DNA of 12,629 nt from Candidatus Hodarchaeota archaeon (GCA_016840305.1 JAEOSP010000187.1:1-12629); one strand, 5' to 3'; numbered from the stretch's first letter, positions 6,283 to 12,629 are shown. Notes: generated from the letters alone by a model not told the origin. Made by a program: numbers and translations.

Positions 6283-6296
6283 GAAAAAGTAAATTT
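6283..6296 (-). terminator. T-rich terminator after the site-2 protease gene
   Basis: About 50 bases past the protease stop, the minus strand reads TTTACTTTTTCTT. It separates the pth2-pelota-protease operon from the promoter of the next gene. Confidence 0.4.
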
Positions 6297-6346
6297 TAAC
6301 AAATCTAACTCTTAGTGAGGTATCTATAACCGCATTATTAGTTTTG

Positions 6347-7564
6347 CTAAAGTTGTTGCCAGCCCATGAAGTAAAACGAGAGAGCAAAGTTCAGAAGTAA
6401 AATTATCAAAGCATAATACTTTATCCTTCGATGAAGCGTTGAGTGTTTTTCACCAAACAATGCTGCGAGTAATTTATCACCATCCAAGAAAGGAACAGGA
6501 AGAAGATTCATTAAAGCTAGCATTAAGTTTATCATGAAGGTATAAGTAATCGTCATTAAGGTCCAATACGGGATTAAATTAAATACTGGGATATTTGTTT
6601 GAAAATGCGGTTTGAAGTAATTTGTAGTTAAAACTCCAATATACCCTCTAGTCAAATTCCCATCTTTCTCTTCATCTGGGTACCAGACAGAACGATTTCC
6701 TGATTTCAGACTAATGGACTCAATTTTGTCACTGAAATGAAGCGTTAACGTCTGGTTTGCATATAAATGTTGAGATATTACATTTTGGAAATCAGCACCC
6801 GAACTTAAATTATACACATCAGTATCTATTTCAATAGCTGTAAAAGCGTAACCTGCTTTAATTCCGGCCAATCCCGCAGGTGAATCTTGGACTGTTTCAA
6901 TAACTAGAACTCCACTCGGATTTGTTTGAAAGAATGGTGAAATTAATAGTGGGAAACCAATGGGGAGGATGAGAATGATTATCAATAGTATAGAAACCAA
7001 CATATTTGCTAATCCACCTGCTGCCATAACCCTCATTTTCGAACGATTTGAAGAAGCTTTGTAACTTTCCTCACTTGGTTCGACAAATGCTCCGAATAGA
7101 ACTAAGAAAACAAAGATTCCGGTACTTTTCAATGAAATTTTTTCATTCACTGCCGCGATGCCATGTCCAAACTCGTGTACACCAGCTGCCACCAATATTG
7201 CCACAATGAAGTACGGAAGAGATCCAAATGAAATCGTTATTCCTGGAATTACTGGTGCAATCGCTATCGGAGTAACCTCACTTGATTTTGGAAGGAAAAA
7301 AGTTATTACATTAATTGTAAAAACGATGAGTCCAGTAAAAAGAATGCCTAAGCCTGAAAGAATACCAATATCCCACAATATTTTCCAAATTGATTCTTTT
7401 GTTTTAGCAATTCGTGTAATAATATCATTCAGTCTTGTAGTGCGGTAGTATGCAAATCCTAGACCGATTTCTGGATTCTTAACATTAAACCATGAAACTC
7501 TAGAAACTGTTATTAGAATCAACCAAATAAATCCAACTAATATCAGAAATGTTAAGGAATCCAT
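6347..7564 (-). CDS. Site-2-type intramembrane zinc metalloprotease (M50) with PDZ domain
   Basis: This membrane protease would cut substrates within the bilayer, as in regulated intramembrane proteolysis. Counting from the ATG at 7564 (405 aa): one N-terminal span (about 2-22), spans near 70-92 and 115-130, and the zinc-binding HEFGH (130-134) with catalytic glutamate. A PDZ-like domain follows at about 215-280 (VLVIETVQDSPAGLAGIKAG), then the second metal motif NLLPVPFLDGD with aspartate 361, and closing spans. The frame extends upstream to a TTG at 7633, adding 23 residues. I prefer the ATG because it starts exactly at the first hydrophobic span and has AGGT about eight bases before it. 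It is the last gene of an apparent operon after pelota (89-base gap, or 20 with the longer start). Its substrate is unknown; co-transcription with ribosome-rescue genes may simply be positional. Confidence 0.88.
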   Translation of the reverse strand: MDSLTFLILVGFIWLILITVSRVSWFNVKNPEIGLGFAYYRTTRLNDIITRIAKTKESIWKILWDIGILSGLGILFTGLIVFTINVITFFLPKSSEVTPIAIAPVIPGITISFGSLPYFIVAILVAAGVHEFGHGIAAVNEKISLKSTGIFVFLVLFGAFVEPSEESYKASSNRSKMRVMAAGGLANMLVSILLIIILILPIGFPLLISPFFQTNPSGVLVIETVQDSPAGLAGIKAGYAFTAIEIDTDVYNLSSGADFQNVISQHLYANQTLTLHFSDKIESISLKSGNRSVWYPDEEKDGNLTRGYIGVLTTNYFKPHFQTNIPVFNLIPYWTLMTITYTFMINLMLALMNLLPVPFLDGDKLLAALFGEKHSTLHRRIKYYALIILLLNFALSFYFMGWQQL

Positions 7565-7653
7565 ATTAATACCTACATAATAAGAGAAATTGTACAAACG
7601 TATAAGTCTTACACAGCGATCTGAGTATACCAAAATTTTTCTTCATGATGTAT

Positions 7654-8754
7654 TCATTCCCAAGAGAGCGCATACCTCAGAAGTGCGATGACTCCTCCAA
7701 ATGTTTTCAATTGAGAAGCAGACTCACTATGGGATGATATAATTATTATACGCCCCTTAGTTTGTTCTACTATTTTCAATAATGACTGAGTTTCTTCAAA
7801 TGAAGCATTCTTCGTTCCCTGGAGGTAGGTGTCCAGTAATAGTAGAGTATCTACGACCCCAGTTTCAGCAATTGCTTTGATCGAAGAATAGCCGTAAGCT
7901 ATATCCATTGATCCTTGATTTATTCTCTTTATGAATTCTTCAATATAACGTCGTTCCTCAATAATCTGAAAATCTTTAGCCAGTTTTTCAATTACCTCTG
8001 AGTTCATGAGTTCAAACAGCCCAACACGATTACCACCACTCAAAGAACTGCCAATTACAATATTCAAGTTATTTTTAGGTAAAGAATTACGTAAATATTC
8101 CGCTAATCTTTCTTTAATGAAACCAGGGCCTCCAATGAGGATATTTTTTGTTTCTGGGACTATATTTCTTTGAATAGTACTAAAAATCATTTCAAAAAAT
8201 GAGCTGGTTTGGATATCTCTAGCTTTTTCTTTGGAGTGTTTTCGTGTGATGCCCGATTTTTCTTGGCTTAACACATTGAGCTGATAATTGTCCAAAAGGC
8301 CTATACAGACATTTGTTTTATCTACAGCGATTAATCCGATTTTTGGTTTTTGACTGGCTTTTTCTGCATCCTTCAAAATTTTAAGAAAATAATCTGACCA
8401 TTCTAATTTCGAAACAGTAACTGTATCCGACAAACCAACATTGATTGTGTGATAAGAACCAATTGATACGAATTGTTCTGGTCCTTTGAATATCTTTCCT
8501 TTAATTCGTAATCTATTACTCACTACGCTTTCTTGAAATAGTTGTCCTTCAACTTCAATACCAATAATCATCGTGATGCGTTGGCTTTCATCCCCTGATC
8601 TTCCCTCACTTCCTGTTCTTCGTATCCGTCGTGAAGTTTTCGCAATTACGCGATCTCCATTATTGATAATTGTAGATAAGATATACAAATCCGTGGGAGA
8701 TTCAGGACGAATAACAATTTGATTTGTACGCAAATCACTTTTCAATATTCGCAA
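7654..8754 (-). CDS. pelA: Pelota (Dom34), mRNA surveillance and ribosome rescue factor
   Basis: Archaeal Pelota enters the A site of stalled ribosomes and, with ABCE1 (and aEF1A for delivery), splits them. The length of 366 residues is normal. The N-terminal Sm-like domain covers about 1-130 (from MRILKSDLR through YHTINVGLSDTVTVSK). The eRF1-like domain 2 covers about 136-260, with IGGPGFIKE (PGF 210-212) and SSLSGGNRVGLFELM. The eRF1-like domain 3 covers about 265-366, with IAYGYSSIKAIAETGVVDTL and the closing FGGVIALLRY. As expected for Pelota and unlike eRF1, there is no GGQ peptide-release motif in domain 2. Start: TTG 8754, where the family sequence begins, with GGTG just upstream. It follows pth2 by 34 bases. 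Confidence 0.94.
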   Translation of the reverse strand: MRILKSDLRTNQIVIRPESPTDLYILSTIINNGDRVIAKTSRRIRRTGSEGRSGDESQRITMIIGIEVEGQLFQESVVSNRLRIKGKIFKGPEQFVSIGSYHTINVGLSDTVTVSKLEWSDYFLKILKDAEKASQKPKIGLIAVDKTNVCIGLLDNYQLNVLSQEKSGITRKHSKEKARDIQTSSFFEMIFSTIQRNIVPETKNILIGGPGFIKERLAEYLRNSLPKNNLNIVIGSSLSGGNRVGLFELMNSEVIEKLAKDFQIIEERRYIEEFIKRINQGSMDIAYGYSSIKAIAETGVVDTLLLLDTYLQGTKNASFEETQSLLKIVEQTKGRIIIISSHSESASQLKTFGGVIALLRYALSWE

Positions 8755-8788
8755 TTATTTCACCACGAAAAAGCAATCCTTTTGGTAG

Positions 8789-9145
8789 TTAGTATAGCTT
8801 TAATGTTGATGTTATTTTTTCTACATCCATTTGAGCATGTGGTCCGATTCCGAGGGCTGTTGCTGTATTAGGAGGAAGTTGTGTTCTCCCTGCGTCGTTA
8901 ATTTTTGATACTACTACACCTGTTCGTTTTATCCTTGCTTCAATTTCATCTAACATTACTTCAGAATCTACTGCGAGAACAACCTTCATTTGACCTCCAT
9001 TCCACCACCTATTAAAAGTAGTAGGATGCTTTTTCATTGATTTAATGGCTGAAGAAACAGCAGCGTGAGATGCTTGGGCTGCAGCCTTTCCTTTCGACAT
9101 CTTCAAATCCTTTCTCAATATAATGACTTGTTTAAGTTCAAGCAT
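8789..9145 (-). CDS. pth2: Peptidyl-tRNA hydrolase 2
   Basis: Pth2 cleaves the ester bond of peptidyl-tRNAs that fall off ribosomes and so recycles tRNA. At 118 residues it has family length. The hallmarks are KQVIILRKDLKMSKGKAAAQ with K18, K20 and Q24, SHA (26-28), KINDAGRTQL with D84, and LGIGP near the end. One difference: the usual APGT/S after DAGRTQ reads PPNT (residues 91-94), an asparagine in place of a nearly invariant glycine next to the active site. Start ATG 9145 has GAGGAAAT about five bases upstream, the best ribosome site of the operon. Pth2 is the first gene of pth2-pelota-protease. The first two fit together well: Pelota splits stalled ribosomes and leaves peptidyl-tRNA, which a hydrolase must then clear. 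Confidence 0.95.
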   Translation of the reverse strand: MLELKQVIILRKDLKMSKGKAAAQASHAAVSSAIKSMKKHPTTFNRWWNGGQMKVVLAVDSEVMLDEIEARIKRTGVVVSKINDAGRTQLPPNTATALGIGPHAQMDVEKITSTLKLY

Positions 9146-9234
9146 TTGATTTCCTCTATAGATAAACTTAGAATAAAGGCTTAAGATTGGTAAACTCTGA
9201 TTTTATTAATAATTTCTCTGTTATACAAGAACTC

Positions 9235-9305
9235 ACTTCTTCAGTGAGGTACATGAACATCATAAACAGGCTCAGGTGGTGTCCATAACGAGTCTGTCAT
9301 CAGTA
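9235..9305 (-). ncRNA. Possible second box C/D-like sRNA
   Basis: On the minus strand the order is TGATGA (plus 9297-9302), a long 21-base spacer, CTGA (9272-9275), an 8-base gap, ATGATGT (9257-9263), a 12-base spacer and CTGA (9241-9244). The second half has textbook spacing and the first does not. A further ATGATGA lies just upstream. No terminal stem closes the boxes, and the last CTGA overlaps a separate hairpin, so this is clearly weaker than the sRNA at 2016-2079. Short box words occur by chance. Confidence 0.28.
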
Positions 9306-9448
9306 TAGGTCAGTATCATCATTCCGGTGAATATTCTCACACTAAGCTCTTGAAAAGCTTTTTTAGATTATTTGCATTGTACACACAGGAAGTTATCTTG
9401 ATTCCTTTCTTTTGGAACGTTAGAATATATGTATTTTAAATAATTTAG

Positions 9449-9478
9449 AAAAAGAAAAGATAACTGGAAAAATTAAGA
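9449..9478 (-). terminator. T-rich terminator after L10e
   Basis: Directly after the L10e stop the minus strand reads TTAATTTTTCC and then TTTTCTTTTTCT, two pyrimidine-rich T tracts of the sort that end archaeal transcripts without needing a hairpin. Confidence 0.45.
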
Positions 9479-9483
9479 ATTAA

Positions 9484-10002
9484 TTACGCTACTAATTCTT
9501 CACCTTTGGTAATTACAATTCTGCAGGGTGTTGGAAATTTTGATTTTCCACGACGAAGAGCGTCTTTAGCAAGTGCTAAGTTCTCTACATTAGTTCGTAC
9601 AAATAAGAGCCTGTCTTCTTCATATACACGTGCCGCTACACTGATTACTTTACCAAAAGCTTTTCTCATTCCATTTTGGATACGATCAGCTCCAGCTCCA
9701 GTCATCATTTTGTTCTCTCTAATCCTATGATGAGGATAAACACACACACGATAGTGATAGTTTTCACGGCCAACACTTCTGGTTAAGTATCGATTTACAT
9801 GAATTCTTGCAGCTTCTAATGCGTTGTGTGAAATTTGACAACGTTCCTTTGCGTAAAGGGATACTTCAATTGGAAAATCCTTGCCTGGAGAACCTAGATC
9901 GAATGTGCGAATTTTTGGATCAGGTCCACCTTTAATGAACTTTTTTCGCGTAAAAGCTGGTCGATCGACACGAGTGTAGCAATGTGCTGGTCTTCTTCCC
10001 AT
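9484..10002 (-). CDS. rpl10e: Large-subunit ribosomal protein uL16 (archaeal L10e)
   Basis: The 172-residue protein is clearly the archaeal/eukaryotic form of uL16. It opens with GRRPAHCYTRVDRPAFTRK, continues with KIRTFDLG and ERCQISHNALEAARIHVNRYL, and carries the basic loop YPHHRIRENKMMTGAGADRIQNGMRKAFGK (about 109-138), which reaches toward the A and P sites of the peptidyl-transferase centre. Length and composition are normal. Start ATG 10002; a GAGAG lies about 11 bases upstream. It is transcribed alone on the minus strand, divergently from the histone gene across a 285-base gap, not inside a ribosomal protein cluster. Confidence 0.96.
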   Translation of the reverse strand: MGRRPAHCYTRVDRPAFTRKKFIKGGPDPKIRTFDLGSPGKDFPIEVSLYAKERCQISHNALEAARIHVNRYLTRSVGRENYHYRVCVYPHHRIRENKMMTGAGADRIQNGMRKAFGKVISVAARVYEEDRLLFVRTNVENLALAKDALRRGKSKFPTPCRIVITKGEELVA

Positions 10003-10240
10003 TTGTAATCAACTCTCTTTGTTATCAGCATTTCAACGCTTATCATGCTAATAAATAGCAAATCACGTTTTCTTGCTCTAATTTAGGCATAGTTTAGAGA
10101 GGAATTATAAGTTTACTACACAAGGTTTCTCACCCTTATGATTAGCTATTATGAAAAGTATAATTCTTATCCAATTTCTTCAGAAAAGCGGTCTTATCCT
10201 ATTGTATATACTTATCTTTTTATAATGTAGCCCACAGAAC

Positions 10241-10250
10241 TTTTATATTC
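10241..10250 (+). promoter_or_regulatory. TATA box of the histone gene
   Basis: GAACTTTTATATTCTTG shows a TATA element TTTTATATT preceded by a purine-rich stretch suitable for TFB. Transcription would begin about 25 bases on, near 10272, and GGTGA (10277-10281) would then serve as ribosome site for the ATG at 10288. A second TATA-like word, TTTTTATAAT, lies at about 10217-10226. Confidence 0.55.
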
Positions 10251-10287
10251 TTGAAAACTTTTCAACACAAAAATAATGGTGAATTAA

Positions 10288-10506
10288 ATGGTTGAAATAC
10301 CCAATTCGGCAATTGACCGTCTTTTAAGAAAGGGTGGGGCAACTCGCGTCTCAAAATCGGCAATTTTCGCATTACAGAAGGAATTAGAAGAATATGGGGT
10401 TAAAATTGCTGTGTTAGGGAACGAAATCGCTTCTTATGCTGGTAAAAAAACTATTGAAGGGGAAGACATCCTCCTAGCAATAAGGAAAAATAAAATGTTC
10501 TCTTAA
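10288..10506 (+). CDS. Archaeal histone
   Basis: Its 72 residues form a single histone fold without tails, the standard archaeal form that wraps DNA as dimers stacked into longer hypernucleosomes. Visible elements: IPNSAIDRLLRKGGATRVS (alpha-1 and loop 1, with arginine 20), the long central helix SKSAIFALQKELEEYGVKIAVLGNEIASYAG, the loop-2 motif GKKTI (residues 52-56), and EDILLAIRKNKMF (alpha-3). Basic and acidic residues are balanced. Start ATG 10288 has GGTGA at a seven-base distance. It has its own promoter and probably ends at the T-rich tract just after the stop. A 390-base gap separates it from dnaG. Confidence 0.95.
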   Translation: MVEIPNSAIDRLLRKGGATRVSKSAIFALQKELEEYGVKIAVLGNEIASYAGKKTIEGEDILLAIRKNKMFS

Positions 10507-10666
10507 AATGAATCGTTAATTTTTCTACCCAAAATTTAAAAAAATCCGACTATAGATGGTTCTATTGTAAGTGATAAGAATTCGAAGCAATCAAGTAATT
10601 TAATTTGGATAAAACAACAATTACAAACGATTAAACTTCAAGATCCGATAATTGCTTGAGAAATAC

Positions 10667-10764
10667 TGTAGAATTTGCTATCTACAAATTTTATCCTTGA
10701 AACATGGATAAAAATAACTATACCCGAGAGGGTATAATTTAAACGCGTGTGAAACCGCATTTCA
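10667..10764 (+). other. Array of four stem-loops upstream of dnaG
   Basis: Four adjacent perfect hairpins lie in 98 bases. TGTAGA/TCTACA is at 10667-10686 (6 bp, 8-base loop). TTTTATCC/GGATAAAA is at 10689-10713 (8 bp, 9-base loop). TATACCC/GGGTATA is at 10719-10736 (7 bp, loop GAGA, a GNRA tetraloop). TGAAA/TTTCA is at 10750-10764 (5 bp, 5-base loop). If transcribed they would make a structured 5' leader or a small RNA. Alternatively the TATACCC...GGGTATA dyad, which runs into TATAATTTAAA, could be an operator overlapping a TATA box. Confidence 0.45.
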
Positions 10765-10881
10765 TGATTATTACCATAATTCAATCATTATCATTCAATA
10801 AAGAGAGTCCGTGCTCTTAAGTCTGTGATTCTTGGCGGAGATATTGTAATAGGAGTGGGTGCAGTTTCATCTTTAATAATT

Positions 10882-10889
10882 GGAGGTGA
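10882..10889 (+). promoter_or_regulatory. Strong ribosome binding site that fixes the dnaG start
   Basis: GGAGGTGA is a full match to the archaeal anti-Shine-Dalgarno tail and lies seven bases before the ATG at 10897. It argues against the in-frame GTG at 10825. Confidence 0.85.
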
Positions 10890-10896
10890 AACTTCA

Positions 10897-12138
10897 ATGG
10901 TAAACGAAGAAGATATTGATACAAGTACTGTAAAATACCTGATCCATCAGAAATTTTCCATTAATGGAGTAGCTGAGCGATCCGATATCATTGGTGCCTT
11001 ATTCGGTCAAACTGAAGGTTTGATTGGTGAGGGCCTTGATTTACGAGAATTACAAAAAACATCTAGAATTGGTAGAATATCTGTTAATCTGCAATATCAA
11101 AAAAGACAAAGGAAAACACTTGGAACTCTAATTATACCATCTTCATTAGATCGTGTTGAAACAGCATTGCTTGCTGCGGCTTTAGAGACTGTCGATCGTG
11201 TGGGGCCATGTGTTGGTAAAATCAGTTTACAGAAGATCGAGGATGTTAGAGAAAGTAAACGACGCCAAATCGTTCAACGTGCGTCTCGAATCTTAAAAAC
11301 TTGGGATCATGAAGTTGCTCCTGATTCTGTATCTGTTTTGGATGAAGTGCTCAAAGAAGCAAGAGTTAGTATAATTCAAAAATATGGTAAGGTTGGTCTT
11401 CCTGCTGGGCCAGGAATCCAAGATAGTGATAACCTGATTATTGTTGAAGGACGTGCTGATGTAGTTAATTTATTGAAACACGGCTTTAGAAACGTAATAT
11501 CCGTGCAAGGAACTGACGTACCACCTGAAGTAATCGATCTAACCCGTAAAAAAGTTACAACGGCATTTTTAGACGGAGATCACGGAGGGGATCTCATTTT
11601 ACGGGAGTTAATACTTCTTGCTGACATTGATTACGCCGCACGAGCACCAGCGAATCGTGAGGTAGAGGAATTAACAAGTAAAGAAATTTTGAAAGCTTTA
11701 CGTGGAAAGCTACCCATAGAACAGATAATGAAAGAATTGAATATTACTCCAGAAGAGACGAGTTTTTCTAATAGTAATGGAGAGGAAAGTGAATCTATTG
11801 CTAAGGAAATCCCAATTGTTGTTAAAACTAAGCCAAGCATCTCTACTGAAGTTAAAGTCCCTTCACAATTTCTTGATATTATTGAAAGTCTTTCTGATCA
11901 AGAAGCAATACTGTTAGGTAAAGATAATAAAGTTATTGAAAAAGATATTCCGATCAGCGACTTACGAGATAAAATACTAAGTATAGATGGTATTGAATCC
12001 GTAATATTTGATGGAATAATAACACAGAGACTTTTAGACATTGCTGTAAGTCGTGGTATTCAAAATATAATAGGAGCCCGCCAACATGATATTACCAAAG
12101 CTCCTTTTGATATAAAAATCTATACTTTCTCTGATTAA
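10897..12138 (+). CDS. dnaG: Archaeal DnaG-type primase (TOPRIM protein)
   Basis: From the ATG at 10897 the protein has 413 residues, normal for archaeal DnaG. The N-terminal archaeal region starts KYLIHQKFSINGVAERSDI and contains GALFGQTEGLIGEGLDLREL (about 33-52). The TOPRIM domain spans about 178-260 with IIVEGRADVV (glutamate 184) and FLDGDHGGD (aspartates 226 and 228), the metal-binding residues. A charged linker (about 285-325) leads to a C-terminal domain ending in IIGARQHDITKAPFDIKIYTF. The bacterial zinc-binding domain is absent, as in all archaea. The family can make primers in vitro and is also found in exosome complexes, so its role may be in RNA processing, priming or both. It is monocistronic, with a hairpin/T-run terminator after the stop. 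Confidence 0.94.
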   Translation: MVNEEDIDTSTVKYLIHQKFSINGVAERSDIIGALFGQTEGLIGEGLDLRELQKTSRIGRISVNLQYQKRQRKTLGTLIIPSSLDRVETALLAAALETVDRVGPCVGKISLQKIEDVRESKRRQIVQRASRILKTWDHEVAPDSVSVLDEVLKEARVSIIQKYGKVGLPAGPGIQDSDNLIIVEGRADVVNLLKHGFRNVISVQGTDVPPEVIDLTRKKVTTAFLDGDHGGDLILRELILLADIDYAARAPANREVEELTSKEILKALRGKLPIEQIMKELNITPEETSFSNSNGEESESIAKEIPIVVKTKPSISTEVKVPSQFLDIIESLSDQEAILLGKDNKVIEKDIPISDLRDKILSIDGIESVIFDGIITQRLLDIAVSRGIQNIIGARQHDITKAPFDIKIYTFSD

Positions 12139-12177
12139 ATCAAGGGTTGCTTCCCCCTGATTTTTCCTTTTTTTTTA
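12136..12177 (+). terminator. Hairpin plus T-run terminator after dnaG
   Basis: AAATC-A-AGGG pairs with CCCT-GATTT (one bulged A) right at the dnaG stop, followed by TTTTTCC and nine consecutive Ts. This is the strongest terminator in the window. Confidence 0.7.
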
Positions 12178-12571
12178 AATTAAGCGAAGAATGCTTTTTT
12201 ATTGGATTTGTAGCCCTTAACACTAACTCTATGACCACATATAAGGGATAAATCCCAATTCAGTCAAGCTCTCTGATGAAGGGCCGTAACAATCCTTACT
12301 CCTGTTGCTTAGAAGGGTTAACTCTTTCGCTCACAGTTGGGTGACACACCCATTCTCATGCGAGAGCCCGTCTCCTAATCAGTATGGTAGTAATGGCTCT
12401 GGATTTCTCTACTCATTTGCACTCCGAATCATCTTTGCTCATCGCGTCCTCGAAAAGTAGAATCTATTCCTTCCTAGCAAATCATAGAATATTATAAAGA
12501 GTACAAAAATTTTTCTTTGAGAACATTTTTCAGAAATAGACTTAATATTAATAAGATAAGCTGGAAATTCT
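12178..12571. other. Non-coding gap before coaD with a structured, less AT-rich block
   Basis: The flanks are AT-rich like other gaps, but about 12265-12460 is visibly richer in G and C and contains several stems. Translation in all six frames gives only short stop-interrupted pieces. The last 90 bases before 12572 are again AT-rich and should hold the coaD promoter. Confidence 0.55.
12322..12400. ncRNA. Candidate structured RNA with two competing stems
   Basis: Stem 1: CTCT and CGC (12322-12330, two-base TT bulge) pair with GCGAGAG (12360-12366), enclosing a perfect inner hairpin TGGGT-GACAC-ACCCA (12338-12352). Stem 2: AGAGCC (12363-12368) pairs with GGCTCT (12395-12400). The bases AGAG (12363-12366) are needed by both, so the stems exclude each other. 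Strand is undecided because the stems work either way. The plus strand would make it a leader or neighbour of coaD. I looked for SRP RNA and RNase P RNA signatures and saw none. It may be an independent RNA, or the guide-RNA and end region of a lost IS605-type element. Confidence 0.38.
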
Positions 12572-12629
12572 GTGACAAAATTTAATTCTGTGGGATTAGG
12601 GGGAACTTTTGATCATTTTCATGAAGGTC
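12572..12629 (+). CDS. coaD: Phosphopantetheine adenylyltransferase, archaeal type (5' end only)
   Basis: The first 19 codons run off the right edge. From the GTG at 12572, the first start after an in-frame stop at 12557-12559, the protein reads MTKFNSVGLGGTFDHFHEG. GGTFDHFHEG is the nucleotide-binding signature of the HxGH nucleotidyltransferases, and this short N-terminal lead-in is typical of archaeal PPAT, which makes dephospho-CoA from phosphopantetheine and ATP. Another archaeal cytidylyl- or adenylyltransferase of the same superfamily is possible until more sequence is seen. No strong ribosome site precedes the GTG. Confidence 0.75.
   Translation, partial: MTKFNSVGLGGTFDHFHEG

Larger units (their letters stand above)
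9146..9483. other. Intergenic region between pth2 and L10e: promoter, terminator and a possible sRNA
   Basis: This 338-base gap separates two minus-strand units. It should contain the L10e terminator (T-rich on the minus strand, 9449-9478) and the pth2 promoter, for which I see AT-rich candidates but no single convincing TATA box. Between these lies a less AT-rich section, 9230-9330, with C/D-box-like motifs on the minus strand and a perfect hairpin CTCACT (9232-9237) with AGTGAG (9243-9248). No reading frame looks real. Confidence 0.55.
10507..10896 (+). other. Long gap and leader before dnaG, rich in hairpins
   Basis: These 390 bases hold the histone terminator (TTAATTTTTC, about 10517-10526) and, before dnaG, a tight run of stem-loops at 10667-10764. 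AAGCAAT (10582-10588) is repeated inversely as ATTGCTT (10651-10657). A GTG at 10825 is in frame with dnaG and would add 24 mostly hydrophobic residues, but the family sequence does not begin there. No independent gene is seen. Confidence 0.6.

Noticed and set aside
5957..6292. Plus-strand frame of 111 codons overlapping the membrane protein
   Set aside because: It is antisense to a clear polytopic membrane protein and has no family features. Its second half is promoter and terminator sequence.
10540..10660. tRNA or split-tRNA half in the histone-dnaG gap
   Set aside because: Short inverted repeats exist, but no T-arm GTTCRA motif or acceptor stem could be assembled.
12305..12420. TnpB C-terminal remnant on the minus strand (LGDGLSHENGCVTQL and RNPEPLLPY in one frame)
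   Set aside because: The frame has several stops in a short distance and lacks the zinc-finger cysteines of a TnpB C-terminus. I could not tie the fragments to the family, so I kept only the RNA-structure observation.
12262..12450. SRP RNA or RNase P RNA gene in the GC-richer block
   Set aside because: Neither strand shows the GAGGAAA or ACAGAA-type conserved RNase P segments or the helix-8 motif of SRP RNA.
1..12629. CRISPR array, prophage or toxin-antitoxin pair
   Set aside because: No regularly spaced direct repeats, phage structural genes or paired small toxin-like frames were seen. Apart from the two IS relics the genes are ordinary chromosomal ones.

Overview
The window reads as a stretch of an AT-rich archaeal chromosome. 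The diagnostic genes are a TOPRIM DnaG of the archaeal type, a minimal 72-residue histone, ribosomal protein uL16 in its archaeal/eukaryotic L10e form, Pelota, Pth2, an F420 gamma-glutamyl ligase and an archaeal phosphopantetheine adenylyltransferase. A tRNA with a bulge-helix-bulge intron in the T loop and TTG/GTG starts fit as well. A Urm1-like modifier ending in HGG and a TPR protein would suit an Asgard archaeon, but nothing here proves the phylum.

Layout from left to right. Bases 1-543 (-) hold the N-terminal part of an IS200/IS605-type TnpB with a frameshift, running off the left edge. Bases 544-1248 are non-coding with two clean hairpins. A TPR protein (1249-1998) and cofE (2112-2855) follow on the + strand, with a convincing box C/D sRNA between them. 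Directly after cofE lies a small wreck of an IscB element (about 2856-3420): end hairpins and only the C-terminal part of IscB. Next come an intron-containing tRNA-Gly(CCC), a urm1-like gene, argF and a zinc-ribbon/KH NusA-like factor, all on the + strand.

The middle is on the - strand. A six-TM membrane protein has its own TATA promoter. The apparent operon pth2 - pelota - site-2 protease reads from 9145 down to 6347. L10e lies upstream in its own unit. The + strand resumes with the histone gene, a long hairpin-rich leader and dnaG, then a relatively GC-rich structured non-coding block, and finally the first 19 codons of coaD at the right edge.

Functionally the region is mostly core information processing: replication priming, chromatin, ribosome, ribosome rescue and peptidyl-tRNA recycling, and transcription elongation. 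Arginine, coenzyme F420 and CoA biosynthesis genes are mixed in. The least ordinary parts are the decayed IscB and TnpB relics, the T-loop tRNA intron, the C/D sRNA, the hairpin array before dnaG and the structured block before coaD.
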